Source: Candidatus Thorarchaeota archaeon (GTDB lineage: Archaea > Asgardarchaeota > Thorarchaeia > Thorarchaeales > Thorarchaeaceae). From it: a stretch of 64,000 nucleotides of DNA. This document shows positions 33,023 to 41,482 of this stretch, one piece after another. Both the position numbers and the translations under genes were made by a program. Location: assembly GCA_003345595.1 (NCBI GenBank), contig PRDI01000129.1:1-64000 (forward strand), written 5' to 3'. Below the pieces are notes generated by a model. It had not been told where the DNA came from. It worked only from the letters and a program-made list of their open reading frames with translations, and did no database searches. Each line of letters starts with the position of its first letter. Positions within the stretch are counted from its first letter, which is position 1.

Positions 33023-34381
33023 TCACACCTTGTCTACCGCTTCTAGAATCAACTTGACACCCATCTGGGATAGCTTGTCTGCCGTGTCTTGAGACCGCCC
33101 TTCTGCAAAACACCGCCACAGGGGCTCAGTACCTGATGGCCTCATGAGCACCCAACCTTCGTCATAGAGGAGCTTCACCCCGTCTAGTGTGACTCTGTTC
33201 TGCCCCTCGGTAAGGCGGAGCAGCGCATCAAGGATCTGATTCCTCTTCTCTGGAGGAACAGGGACCTTCGTCTTCGTGCTTGCATAGTGCGGGAGTTGTG
33301 AAACTAGCTCAGACAGCGTTTTGCCCTCCAAGGCCAGCATCTCAACGGTCTGTGCCGCGGTCATTGCTCCATCGCGAACAGGTTGATGTGGAGGATAGAA
33401 GACGCCCCCGTTCTCCTCACCCCCGAGTTCGCCACCTATCTCCTTCAGTTTGTGCGAAACCACGACGCTTCCCACTTCAGTCCACACAATGCGGGCTCCA
33501 GCCTCTCGGGCAACATCCTCAATCAGCCTTCCACTGCTGACAGGCGTCACAAGTGTGGATCCTCTCTTCTTGGGCAGCACACGGGCGGCTATTAGTGCAA
33601 ACGACTGGTCGCCCCAAAGAACCTGACCTTTCTCATCGACAAATGTTGCCCTGTCAGCATCGCCGTCATGTGCAATCCCAACATCCGCTCCTATGGCGAC
33701 CACTGCACGACGGAGAGATTCGAGATTCTCGGGGAGAGGCTCCGGGTTGCGACCAGGAAAAGCGCCATCCAGCTGCGCGTTGAGCGATATCACCTTGCAT
33801 CCAAGCTCCCTCATGAGACGCGGTGTGACCAAGGAACCTACACTGTTCGCCCCGTCAACGACAACTGTAAGCTTCCTCTTCTGTATCGCTTCGACACCAA
33901 CATGGGACTTCACTGCGTCTATGAACTGGTCTATTGCGGAGTCGTATGTTCTGACAGTCCCTATTCTATCCCATCCAACATTCGTAAAGCGCCTTCCGAA
34001 GTAGACATCCTCTATGCGTAATTCGGTTTCTCTCGAAACCTCAATACCGTCTGGCCCCACGACCTTTATTCCGTTGAACTCCGGGGGATTATGCGAAGCT
34101 GTAACGACGACGCCAGCCGCGCATCCTAGTTTCGGCACGACGAACTGAAGAGTTGGAGTCGGTGCCATGCCCACATCAACCACTGAACAACCAGTGGCCA
34201 AAAGGGCAGAAGTCACGGCCCTCGTGAACATCTCGCCACCCATCCGGGAGTCTCGAGCAGTGGCAACCAGACCCGGCCCCGAGATTGTCCCGACAGCCTT
34301 GCCAAGATTGAGTGCCATGTCAACGGTCAGACTTTGGTTGATGAGACCCCGGATGCCATTGGTCCCGAAGAGACGCCCCAT
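33023..34381 (-). CDS. Phosphoglucosamine/phosphomannomutase family enzyme
   Basis: Alpha-D-phosphohexomutase of 452 residues with all four domains: N-terminal LFGTNGIRG, phosphoserine loop TASHNPPEFNGIK, metal loop AHDGDADRAT, sugar-binding GGEENGG and phosphate-binding RPSGTEPLWR. Interconverts hexose(amine) 1- and 6-phosphates for nucleotide-sugar and glycan synthesis. The N-terminal sequence is of the GlmM-like archaeal type, but substrate choice between glucosamine and mannose cannot be settled here. The TPR gene starts divergently just beyond. Confidence 0.9.
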   Translation of the reverse strand: MGRLFGTNGIRGLINQSLTVDMALNLGKAVGTISGPGLVATARDSRMGGEMFTRAVTSALLATGCSVVDVGMAPTPTLQFVVPKLGCAAGVVVTASHNPPEFNGIKVVGPDGIEVSRETELRIEDVYFGRRFTNVGWDRIGTVRTYDSAIDQFIDAVKSHVGVEAIQKRKLTVVVDGANSVGSLVTPRLMRELGCKVISLNAQLDGAFPGRNPEPLPENLESLRRAVVAIGADVGIAHDGDADRATFVDEKGQVLWGDQSFALIAARVLPKKRGSTLVTPVSSGRLIEDVAREAGARIVWTEVGSVVVSHKLKEIGGELGGEENGGVFYPPHQPVRDGAMTAAQTVEMLALEGKTLSELVSQLPHYASTKTKVPVPPEKRNQILDALLRLTEGQNRVTLDGVKLLYDEGWVLMRPSGTEPLWRCFAEGRSQDTADKLSQMGVKLILEAVDKV

Positions 34382-34458
34382 CTGTGTTCACCAAATCAGA
34401 TGTCCCCATAGGCGATGACTTAAGAGTATCGTCAGTTCCGTGTCGAGCTGAAGTCAAT

Positions 34459-34974
34459 ATGCCACTCTTTAGACGTAAAGCAGACACTGAATATGAGCAG
34501 GCTGCAAAGCTGTTGATTGATGGAAATTCCCGCGAAGCCATTGACATGCTACGGCAGCTCATCTTGAAACACCCTAGGCATACTAACGCAATGGTGTCCC
34601 TGGCTGTTGCACTCATTGAACAGCAGGAAAGACCGGAAAAGGATAGCCCACTCACGAGGGAAGCCTTGGGTCTGCTCGATAAGGCCGCGACTCTAGCTCC
34701 TAAGGACGCTGTGCCACTTTTCAACAAGGGGGTATGTCTAAGAGATCTTGGCATGCTTGAGGATGCGTTAGTCTGCTTTCAAGCGGCGCTCGGTATTGAA
34801 AAGAAACTCCCATTGGCCATTCTCCACATGGCGGAAGTCAACTACGAACTCGGTAGATGGGAGAAATCAATCGAACTCGCTAGGCTTGCGCTGATGAGAG
34901 ACCCCGGTCTGGAAGGTTCCATGGAATGGGTGCGCGATGCAGTGAGCAAAGCCGCTGGTCAGAGCAGACCCTGA
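34459..34974 (+). CDS. TPR-repeat protein
   Basis: 171 residues made of about four tetratricopeptide repeats (AAKLLIDGNSREAIDMLRQL; ALGLLDKAATLAPKDAVPLF; GVCLRDLGMLEDALVCFQAA; MAEVNYELGRWEKSIELARL). A protein-protein interaction scaffold in the cytoplasm; partner unknown. ATG 34459 is used, since the earlier in-frame codons overlap the mutase promoter. It precedes the uS19 gene by 103 bases on the same strand. Confidence 0.75.
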   Translation: MPLFRRKADTEYEQAAKLLIDGNSREAIDMLRQLILKHPRHTNAMVSLAVALIEQQERPEKDSPLTREALGLLDKAATLAPKDAVPLFNKGVCLRDLGMLEDALVCFQAALGIEKKLPLAILHMAEVNYELGRWEKSIELARLALMRDPGLEGSMEWVRDAVSKAAGQSRP

Positions 34975-35077
34975 AACGCATCTGTCACACGACCGTGACG
35001 AAACGTTTAAGTTAACACTCTAGTGGGTCACCCCAATCCGAGTGGTCACGGCCATCTCAACCTATTACGGTGATTAC

Positions 35078-35488
35078 ATGTCACAGAAAGGAGTTCCGAC
35101 ATATCGCGGACACGAGCTCGAGGCCCTTGCCAAGATGAGCATGGACGAGCTGATAGAGCTTCTTCCATCACGCAGGAGAAGGACCCTGAAGCGAGGGCTG
35201 CCTCCCAGACAAAAGAAACTCTTGATCAAGCTCAGGAATGCACGAAAGGCTCAGAAGAAGGGCAAAGAACTCATCGTGAAGACCCATTGCCGTGACATGG
35301 TTATACTTCCCGAGATGGTCGACCTGACAGTAGCCGTGCATAATGGTAAGGATTTCGCTAGGATCAAGATAATCCCGCAGATGATTGGACACGTCCTTGG
35401 AGAGTTTGCCCCTCCAACCAAGAAGGTTTCCCATGGCAACCCAGGCATTGGTGCAACCAAGTCATCATCATTCGTACCGCTGAAGTAA
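35078..35488 (+). CDS. rps19: 30S ribosomal protein uS19 (archaeal type)
   Basis: 136 residues with the archaeal/eukaryotic uS19 features: N-terminal TYRGHELEALAKMSMDEL, RRRRTLKRGLP, then the core KTHCRDMVILPEMVDLTVAVHNG, IIPQMIGHVLGEFAPPTKKVSHG and the C-terminal KSSSFVPLK. uS19 sits in the small-subunit head near the decoding region. ATG 35078 is fixed by a perfect GGTGAT four bases upstream; a TATA-like CGTTTAAG is at about 35004. In most archaea this gene lies between uL2 and uL22; here no other ribosomal protein gene is adjacent. Confidence 0.93.
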   Translation: MSQKGVPTYRGHELEALAKMSMDELIELLPSRRRRTLKRGLPPRQKKLLIKLRNARKAQKKGKELIVKTHCRDMVILPEMVDLTVAVHNGKDFARIKIIPQMIGHVLGEFAPPTKKVSHGNPGIGATKSSSFVPLK

Positions 35489-35634
35489 GTGCGCTTCTTT
35501 CCGAACATGCATACTCGTGACGCCTGCGTCAATCACAGTGCGTCCTTGTCCTGTTCTCTGTAGAGAAATCTTGTGTCAATTGTGGGAATGGTTCTTAGGA
35601 AAGACACCAACCAAGGACGGAACGGAGAGAGCAA

Positions 35635-36102
35635 GTGAAGACAGCTCTGATTGTATACGAAAACAAATATGGCAACACGAAACGCTTGGCAGGTGCAATT
35701 GCTGAAGGCATTCGCCAGGCAGGAAACATCGAATGCAAGGTTGCGGCAGTTGGAGAGGTACAACCTGATGAGCTCCCCGAGTACGACACAGTTCTGTTTG
35801 GTTGTCCAAACCACATGCAGGGGCCTAGCCGCGGAATCATGAGTTTCATCGATCGCGCAGCTATTGTTGACCTGAGCGGCAAGACCGGAGCAGCTTTTGA
35901 CACATACATGGGCGGCAACAAGGGAATAGCAGTGACTAAACTGGAGCAGAAGATACGGCAGAAACTTCCCGGCATGCGGCTAGTTATCCCGGGCCTATCA
36001 GCAGAGGTCAGGAGCAGAACCGGGCCTTTGGTTGAAGAAGAGATCCCGAGGGCTAGTCAGTTTGGCAAGATCATCGGCGAAGCACTGCTCAGACGAGCAT
36101 AA
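35635..36102 (+). CDS. Flavodoxin-like protein
   Basis: 155 residues, FMN-binding flavodoxin: phosphate loop VYENKYGNTKRLAGAIAEG, GCPNHMQGPSRGIMSFID region and AAFDTYMGGNKGIAVTK for the isoalloxazine ring. A soluble one- or two-electron carrier, or a flavodoxin-domain oxidoreductase. It is distinct from the FprA-like flavodoxin at 20.3 kb. GTG 35635 has GGAGAG upstream. Single-gene unit after uS19. Confidence 0.82.
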   Translation: MKTALIVYENKYGNTKRLAGAIAEGIRQAGNIECKVAAVGEVQPDELPEYDTVLFGCPNHMQGPSRGIMSFIDRAAIVDLSGKTGAAFDTYMGGNKGIAVTKLEQKIRQKLPGMRLVIPGLSAEVRSRTGPLVEEEIPRASQFGKIIGEALLRRA

Positions 36103-36197
36103 CCGTTCGTGAAATCCTCCGTCATTATACTCATGCGGTTTGCACAGAGATAGCGTTCTGTTCGCAGGCACTGTGAGGCCCGTTTCGTCAGCGAAGT

Positions 36198-37382
36198 CTA
36201 TATCTCGTAGCGGTCGGGTGCACGCGATAGTCGACTACAGCCTGCTTCTGTGACGGCAAAAGTGTCTTCAATGCCTAGTATCTTCTTACCCAAGAAGACG
36301 AGCTTTGGCTCGCATGCCACTACATTTCCTGGCTCGAGATCCGGCCCTCCTGAGTAGAACACAGGCAGATCATCTAGTTCCAGTCCGACACCGTGTCCGA
36401 CAAATGACACCTTATCAGACCCATCCCCCATGAAGTGTTCTTCAATGCCGAGTTCTCTGCTCAGTGCAAGCACTCTGCCGTAAAGAGTCCCCAAGTTCAT
36501 CCCTGGTTGAAGCCCTTTCTGGATGAGCAGGCGGATTTGATCCAGCGAGTCAAGCTGACTACGGGTTTCCGGGTCGAATCTGCCAAGCACGAAGGTTCGT
36601 GTAGTGTCGGATATGTAGCCTTGACAGTTGCCGCAGGTGTCCACCAAGAAGGGAGAGTCGCGTCCTATCTTCTGATGAGATGGTCCGAATGGATATTTCA
36701 GAGACAGGCCTCCGCTTGAAACAGGAGTGAATTGGCTGTTCAGAGCTGACGCAGTGCTTGAAACAACGTAGGAGTATTGGGGCATGAGAAAGCCATAGGC
36801 CCGCGTTGTTATGAAACCCCCATGGCCATTCTCAAGCAACCAACAATCCAGTTGTGCCGCCAGCTCCACTTCGGTCATGTTCGGCTTTGCTATGCCCGTG
36901 CAGAAATCGAAAGAGCGATCTACGATGTTTGCGGCTTTCTCGATCAACTCAATCTCAGACTCGGACTTCACAGAGCGTTGATGCCGGAATATGAAACTGC
37001 CATCGACAAGCTGAGTCCGGCCTGCCTTGGACTGGAGAAACGACACAAGGGAAAATGGCAAAAGATCTGCTTCTACGGCGATTCGTGTTTCTGATTTGAT
37101 TCCTAGTGTTTCGAAGAGCTTTGACTGTTTCCCAAAGCTCTGAACTATCGGAATCGCTGAATGTAGGCGGGCGAGCGCGACGTTACGCTTTACGAGATGA
37201 ACGGGCGCGCCGTCCACGGGAATGTATACCGCCCCTTCAAGTCCAATTCCTGAGTAGTAATAGAGTTCTGTTGCTGAAAGAAGCAGAGCGCCATCGATGC
37301 CTTGTTCATTCAACCTGCGACGCAGACTGCCTATTCTTGCTTCAATCTCTGATCGAGAGAAACTGCTGCTGCAACTAGACAT
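36198..37382 (-). CDS. M24 family metallopeptidase (Xaa-Pro aminopeptidase-like)
   Basis: 394 residues: a creatinase-type N-terminal domain (about 1-150) and the pita-bread domain. Metal ligands are seen in order: Asp in LVDTCGNCQGYISDTTRTF (two Asp), His in FVGHGVGLELDD, Glu in ACEPKLVF and Glu in GIEDTFAV. It removes N-terminal residues before proline in peptides, or acts on related amide bonds. Normal length, start ATG 37382. It diverges from the thioredoxin-like gene. Confidence 0.88.
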   Translation of the reverse strand: MSSCSSSFSRSEIEARIGSLRRRLNEQGIDGALLLSATELYYYSGIGLEGAVYIPVDGAPVHLVKRNVALARLHSAIPIVQSFGKQSKLFETLGIKSETRIAVEADLLPFSLVSFLQSKAGRTQLVDGSFIFRHQRSVKSESEIELIEKAANIVDRSFDFCTGIAKPNMTEVELAAQLDCWLLENGHGGFITTRAYGFLMPQYSYVVSSTASALNSQFTPVSSGGLSLKYPFGPSHQKIGRDSPFLVDTCGNCQGYISDTTRTFVLGRFDPETRSQLDSLDQIRLLIQKGLQPGMNLGTLYGRVLALSRELGIEEHFMGDGSDKVSFVGHGVGLELDDLPVFYSGGPDLEPGNVVACEPKLVFLGKKILGIEDTFAVTEAGCSRLSRAPDRYEI

Positions 37383-37541
37383 GAATTAGTGACCAATTCT
37401 GATAATGAACGTGCATGTGAAAAACGTGACGAACTGAAACCAGCTCTGTCTGCTTCGCCTGCCCCCCCAGCACTTCTGAAACGAGGGAGTAGACGAGCCC
37501 GTCGTGTCGTCTGCGCCTTTGTTTGGAGAATGCACATTATC

Positions 37542-37587
37542 CTTATTAATCAGCACTAATATGATATAATATATACTACGGGAGGAT
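37542..37587 (+). promoter_or_regulatory. AT-rich promoter and Shine-Dalgarno of the thioredoxin-like gene
   Basis: CTTATTAA at 37542-37549 is a good TATA box, about 28 bases before the AT-rich TATAATATATA stretch where transcription would start. GGGAGGAT at 37580-37587 ends 9 bases before ATG 37597. Confidence 0.5.
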
Positions 37588-37596
37588 AGTCTGAAC

Positions 37597-38004
37597 ATGG
37601 ACTGCCTGCATTCGGCCTACAACTCTTCTATCATATCATGCGGCAGATCCAGCTGTATAATCCTCTACAGAGGGGAGGATTGCTTCTTTTGTGATGTTGC
37701 TAGCGAGATGCTGAACAGCATCATATCTCAGTATGGCGTGTCAAACGAAGTCATCCGTGAGATCGACATTGACTCATCAGAAGAGATTGACCCTGAAACT
37801 GCCATCGTAGCACTCCCCACCATAAGGATATGTGACTCCGTGATGTCGGGTCTTCCTGAAGAGGACCTCATAAGCGACGCCATCATCCGTGTGCTGATGA
37901 AAGACTGTTTCTCGGAGCATATTGTGAGTCACAATGTAGTATCTCAACCTCAAGCGCTAGAGAGTGTGCCTGGTTCTCTCGGCCAGCGGACAGAACAGGC
38001 CTAG
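37597..38004 (+). CDS. Thioredoxin/glutaredoxin-like protein
   Basis: 135 residues. The strand CIILYRGEDCFFCDVASEML has the CxxC active-site position of a thioredoxin-fold protein, and IVALPTIRIC contains the cis-proline followed by another Cys. The last 35 residues are polar and not part of the fold. Probably a cytosolic disulfide reductase or thiol-exchange protein; partner not known. Strong AT-rich promoter. Confidence 0.65.
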   Translation: MDCLHSAYNSSIISCGRSSCIILYRGEDCFFCDVASEMLNSIISQYGVSNEVIREIDIDSSEEIDPETAIVALPTIRICDSVMSGLPEEDLISDAIIRVLMKDCFSEHIVSHNVVSQPQALESVPGSLGQRTEQA

Positions 38005-38124
38005 TCAGCAACAAAGCCTTTGACAGCAGTAGCAGACTGCGAACTTCTGCGCAAGTGGCAGCAAGTCCAGGATGGTCGTGCGGCCCCGACTCTTGCGTCC
38101 TTTCACACATAGATTTCGGACGAG

Positions 38125-38580
38125 TTAGGAATCCATCTCTATTGTTTCCCAGCGGACTCTTCCCGCTTGAACGGCCTCCTTTATCTTCCGTTCAGTACGG
38201 TTGAGCTGAGCCTCCCCGGTCTTTATGTCTGCGATAACGACCTCGATTGAACCTTCTGACTTCCCGTCCTTGATTGCTGTGTAGCCGTCAAAGATCACAT
38301 AGTCGATTGGTGATCCTATGAAGCGGGCGTCCGAGAGCACATGCCTGAACTTCTCTTGGAGTAGAGGAACTATGTGTTCCCCAATTTTGCCCTTAATGAC
38401 ATAGCGGCTGCGCTCCGTCGCGTCCTTCCTTATGCCTGCCTCCTGCTCCGCCCATGTTCTTCTGAACTCTGCCTCCACCTTGGATATGCGGTATCTCAGC
38501 TTCATGTTGAGGACAAGATACACTGCAAACGCAATCAGAAGTCCTAGCGCAAGCCCGACAAGTGTGTCCTCCAGAGGCAT
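38125..38580 (-). CDS. Membrane-tethered Holliday-junction-resolvase-like nuclease
   Basis: 151 residues: one N-terminal membrane helix (about 6-26), a short coiled coil, then the endonuclease domain of the Holliday junction resolvase-related family: RYVIKGKIGEHIVPLLQEKF, DARFIGSPIDYVIFDGYTA, VVIADIKTGEAQLNRTERKI and AGRVRWETIE. Asp/Glu/Lys residues of the PD-(D/E)xK type are present. A nuclease tethered to the membrane is odd for a recombination enzyme; a role on incoming or damaged DNA is possible. ATG 38580 with GGAGGGG upstream is preferred to a longer form. Confidence 0.75.
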   Translation of the reverse strand: MPLEDTLVGLALGLLIAFAVYLVLNMKLRYRISKVEAEFRRTWAEQEAGIRKDATERSRYVIKGKIGEHIVPLLQEKFRHVLSDARFIGSPIDYVIFDGYTAIKDGKSEGSIEVVIADIKTGEAQLNRTERKIKEAVQAGRVRWETIEMDS

Positions 38581-38754
38581 GTTGCCTGTTTCCCCTCCAT
38601 CCAATATATACTCGGGTAATCGGTAGGGCATACAGCTGTGACCGATGGGTCTTGTGGTCATACGGCATCTGCCGATGGAGTGTTCGGGGAAAGACTGATT
38701 AGTACCTAGAGAGCCCAAGCTCAGAAATTGCCCGAACCGGGGCTGAAACCGCCC

Positions 38755-39162
38755 ATGAGAATGCAGACTAAGATTGCGGCATTCGGCGCACTCGTCTTGG
38801 TCGCTCTATCGACAGTGACCATCATGGCGCTATTCGACGACGTGGAAGGGCCGTTCATCTATGAGGTGGATATCTTACCTGTTACACCCAAGAGCGGCGA
38901 CATGATAACCGTCAGCGCCTACTGCATTGACACCTCTGGAGTGTCCTCTGCGAGCATGTCATGGTCGGTTAACGAAACGGGGTGGGTCGAGCAGGACATG
39001 GTATTCTATGCGTGCCTGTGCCTAGCAGGAGGAAGATGGATTGCCAGCTTTGGTCCCGTCAACGCAGGTGACATAGTGCACATGTATGTGACAGCGTTTG
39101 ACAACACACCCGGTCACAACTCTGCAAACACCCAGACCTTTCAACTCCAGATAGCGACGTGA
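38755..39162 (+). CDS. Exported Ig-like protein, first gene of the ABC cluster
   Basis: 135 residues: an N-terminal membrane helix (about 5-25) and an external beta-sandwich with DDVEGPFIYEVDILPVTPK and AGDIVHMYVTAFDNTPGHNS, typical of Ig/fibronectin-like domains. Three Cys (AYC, ACLC) could form a disulfide or bind metal. It begins a run of six close same-strand genes ending with an ABC transporter, so it may be its external binding or accessory protein. ATG 38755 or 38761. Confidence 0.6.
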   Translation: MRMQTKIAAFGALVLVALSTVTIMALFDDVEGPFIYEVDILPVTPKSGDMITVSAYCIDTSGVSSASMSWSVNETGWVEQDMVFYACLCLAGGRWIASFGPVNAGDIVHMYVTAFDNTPGHNSANTQTFQLQIAT

Positions 39163-39176
39163 AGTTGGTGACAAAC

Positions 39177-39371
39177 ATGAGAATCGAAGCAATCATCAAC
39201 CTAGTGATACTTGTAGTCGGAGTGATTGTTGCTATTGCACCCTGGACCTTCGCACCAGTCTGTGTGAGCCAGATGAGATGCTGGAATACTCGCGATGTGG
39301 AGACAGTCTTGGGTGCTTCTATTGCACTTCTTGCTCTTGTCAGCACGTACAGGCTTCTCGCTCACGGGTGA
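39177..39371 (+). CDS. DUF4418-like small membrane protein
   Basis: 64 residues with two helices. After the first helix, FAPVCVSQMRCWNTRDVETVLGA carries the Cys pair and small-residue pattern of DUF4418 proteins, which often accompany MacB-type ABC transporters in anaerobes. The start is ATG 39177 with GGTGAC upstream, 14 bases after the previous stop. Function of the family is unknown; the external Cys suggest metal or thiol binding. Confidence 0.55.
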   Translation: MRIEAIINLVILVVGVIVAIAPWTFAPVCVSQMRCWNTRDVETVLGASIALLALVSTYRLLAHG

Positions 39372-39399
39372 AGAGAAACGGTTTCTCGGGGGTCTGATA

Positions 39400-39870
39400 G
39401 TGAACCGGGAACAACGCAGGATGTTTGAAGTGGCCTTCGTCATTGTGGGATGCCTCGGTATCTACGCCTTCACAAGCACCCTCCAAGTTGTTCATTACTG
39501 CAGCTGGACCGGACTGCAGATCCGTGAACGCATTGGCCATGAGATCACATTCTACTTCGCAAACGGCACCCAGAAGTATTACTGCTGCGTGAGCGTATCG
39601 CTTTTGGCGTTTGATTATCTCATTAGCATCGGACAAGCCGATAACATCGTCAACATACGAGTTAGATGCCCGATGTGCGGGATGTCAATGGATTGGGATG
39701 ACCAGATGATTGTGTGGATTACTCAGCCTAGCTATCTATGCCCTACGACAGGCACGCCCACGATTGTCAGTGTGTGTCAGGACCTCCCGAATTCGGAGCT
39801 GTGCGAGAGCCACTTCTTACAGCTACACGGTGGCAACCTCACCACAAACCCCTACGTCTGGCCCCCATAG
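39400..39870 (+). CDS. Membrane-anchored CPMCGM (NosL-like) protein
   Basis: 156 residues: a membrane helix (about 10-28), then an external domain with YYCCVSVSLLAFDYL, VRCPMCGMSMDWDDQMIVWI and further Cys in YLCPTTGTP, SVCQDLP and LCESH. The CPMCGM box and the Tyr-Cys-Cys strand resemble the copper-binding accessory protein NosL, though in a different order. Probably a copper or thiol carrier feeding the transporter encoded downstream; this is inference. GTG 39400 with GGGGGT upstream is the favoured start; ATG 39421 is the alternative. Confidence 0.5.
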   Translation: MNREQRRMFEVAFVIVGCLGIYAFTSTLQVVHYCSWTGLQIRERIGHEITFYFANGTQKYYCCVSVSLLAFDYLISIGQADNIVNIRVRCPMCGMSMDWDDQMIVWITQPSYLCPTTGTPTIVSVCQDLPNSELCESHFLQLHGGNLTTNPYVWPP

Positions 39871-39881
39871 AGGTGGTATCC

Positions 39882-40289
39882 GTGCGGAAGCGAATAATAC
39901 TCATTACTCTGGTAATATCAGTTTCATTCAACGTACTGGCGGCATTCGCCGTTAATGCATTTCCAAGAACTTCACAAGCATGGCTGTTCCCGGATCTGGG
40001 GCCAGGAGTCTTGCAGGACTCATACTACAGCAGAGCGCCTGCACTTGAGAGCCTTTTTGGTGCAATCGGTGATGTGCCCGGGGGGTACTCACTCTATGCA
40101 GGAAGTCCGCTTCAAGGGGGTTTCAGCAACAATCTCAGTACTTGGATGGCGGGGTCGCTCCCTTGGAGCCTGTCCACGCTCAATCCACACGCAAGTGTGC
40201 CGCTCGCGGCCATCGTACTGGCTTTTGTTCCTCTCCTAGCAGCCTTCATCATCGGGAGGAGATCATACGGGTCTACGAAGACACGCTAA
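39882..40289 (+). CDS. Exported two-helix protein in the ABC cluster
   Basis: 135 residues: an N-terminal helix (about 4-24), an external segment of about 75 residues rich in Gly, Ser, Tyr and Trp (SYYSRAPALESLFGAIG), and a C-terminal helix (about 103-125) with a basic tail. No Cys and no known family. GTG 39882, 12 bases after the previous stop and preceded by GAGGTGG, is the start. It may position the transporter or its substrate. Confidence 0.55.
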   Translation: MRKRIILITLVISVSFNVLAAFAVNAFPRTSQAWLFPDLGPGVLQDSYYSRAPALESLFGAIGDVPGGYSLYAGSPLQGGFSNNLSTWMAGSLPWSLSTLNPHASVPLAAIVLAFVPLLAAFIIGRRSYGSTKTR

Positions 40290-40314
40290 TCTTGCTAGCT
40301 ACTCTCTAGGCAAT

Positions 40315-41481
40315 GTGTTCAAGTATCGAACTAGGAGCGTCGCGATATTACTTGCTCTCACATTCTCAACAGCTCTGCTCTGTTCTGTCGAGTTCATCAG
40401 AGAAGGAGTCGTGTTGGATGTTGAGGCCTCACTTGGGGAGGGCCCGGACCTTATTGTTCAGAAGCTGATCGGAGGACGTCAAGTGCTCGTGCCACTGGAC
40501 TGGGTCAACAATGTGTCTGAAACGTCAGGAATCAGACTGGTCACTCCTCGCGTTTGGGGATACTCTGATGCAGGCGACGGCAGACTGCTCACTATCATGG
40601 GTGTGAACGCAACAGAGTATGGCACCATATTCGGGGCAGTTGGTACTGACGTCTTGGCCGGCGGCAGATTCATCATGGAGAACGACACAAGGAGAATGGT
40701 AGTGGGACAGGGTATCGTTGAGATGATGGCTGCGTCCGGTGCAGCAGTGACAATCAGTGTAGGCTCGGTGTTATCACTCATAACATACAATGGCAGTCTG
40801 ATTGAGTTTGTAATAGTCGGTGTCTTCAGTGCAGACTCGAAGATACAAAGCTACGACCTGATTATGACTGACATCAGCAGTGCTCGCATGGTTCTAGGCG
40901 TTGACAATTCGTCATGCACGGACGTCGCTGTGTGGATCAACTACGGAAGTGACCTGAACGGTGTAGCATTCCAGCTCGACAGCTCGTTATCACAAGCACG
41001 TATTCTAACACGTGATGCGATGAAGAACACCATGCTGAGGACTTATGGAGGCCGCGCAGGTGTCGCTGCACTGCTTTGGGCCTGCGTGTTGGTCACAGTC
41101 CTGTTGCTTGTCTTCACTGCCTCATCTGCGGGCTCAGAAGAAGCTAGGAGAGAGGTTGGTCTCTTGAAGGCCCTCGGCTTCGACACAGTCGACATTCTGG
41201 AGATTAGGACGGTAGAAAGTGTGACCTTGGGAGCACTTGGTGCCAACTTCGGCATTTCGCTGGCGATAGTCTTTGACTTCATCTTGGGGGCACCGCTTCT
41301 GGCCGGATATCTCCTAGGGTGGAATCTTGTCCTTCTGAACGGGGGAATCCCCTTAGCTGTTTCTTCAGCCACCATTCTCACGGTACTTGCAGCAGCCATT
41401 GTCCCCGTTATGGTTGCGACGGTCGTGCCTTCGTGGCGAAATGCCATCACCGAGCCAGACACGGTTCTGAGAGGTGTGTAG
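40315..41481 (+). CDS. MacB/FtsX-type ABC transporter permease
   Basis: 388 residues with one helix at the N-terminus, an external domain (about 30-235, with DLIVQKLIGGRQVLVP) and three C-terminal helices, the FtsX/MacB arrangement. SEEARREVGLLKALGFDTVDI is the conserved cytoplasmic coupling helix. These proteins transmit ATP-driven motion to extracytoplasmic partners rather than moving substrate through the membrane. GTG 40315; the ATPase gene follows one base after the stop. Confidence 0.85.
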   Translation: MFKYRTRSVAILLALTFSTALLCSVEFIREGVVLDVEASLGEGPDLIVQKLIGGRQVLVPLDWVNNVSETSGIRLVTPRVWGYSDAGDGRLLTIMGVNATEYGTIFGAVGTDVLAGGRFIMENDTRRMVVGQGIVEMMAASGAAVTISVGSVLSLITYNGSLIEFVIVGVFSADSKIQSYDLIMTDISSARMVLGVDNSSCTDVAVWINYGSDLNGVAFQLDSSLSQARILTRDAMKNTMLRTYGGRAGVAALLWACVLVTVLLLVFTASSAGSEEARREVGLLKALGFDTVDILEIRTVESVTLGALGANFGISLAIVFDFILGAPLLAGYLLGWNLVLLNGGIPLAVSSATILTVLAAAIVPVMVATVVPSWRNAITEPDTVLRGV

Positions 41482-41482
41482 T

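Noticed and set aside
39295-39399. Longer N-terminus of the CPMCGM protein
   Set aside because: Overlaps the DUF4418-like gene; GTG 39400 has a Shine-Dalgarno sequence.
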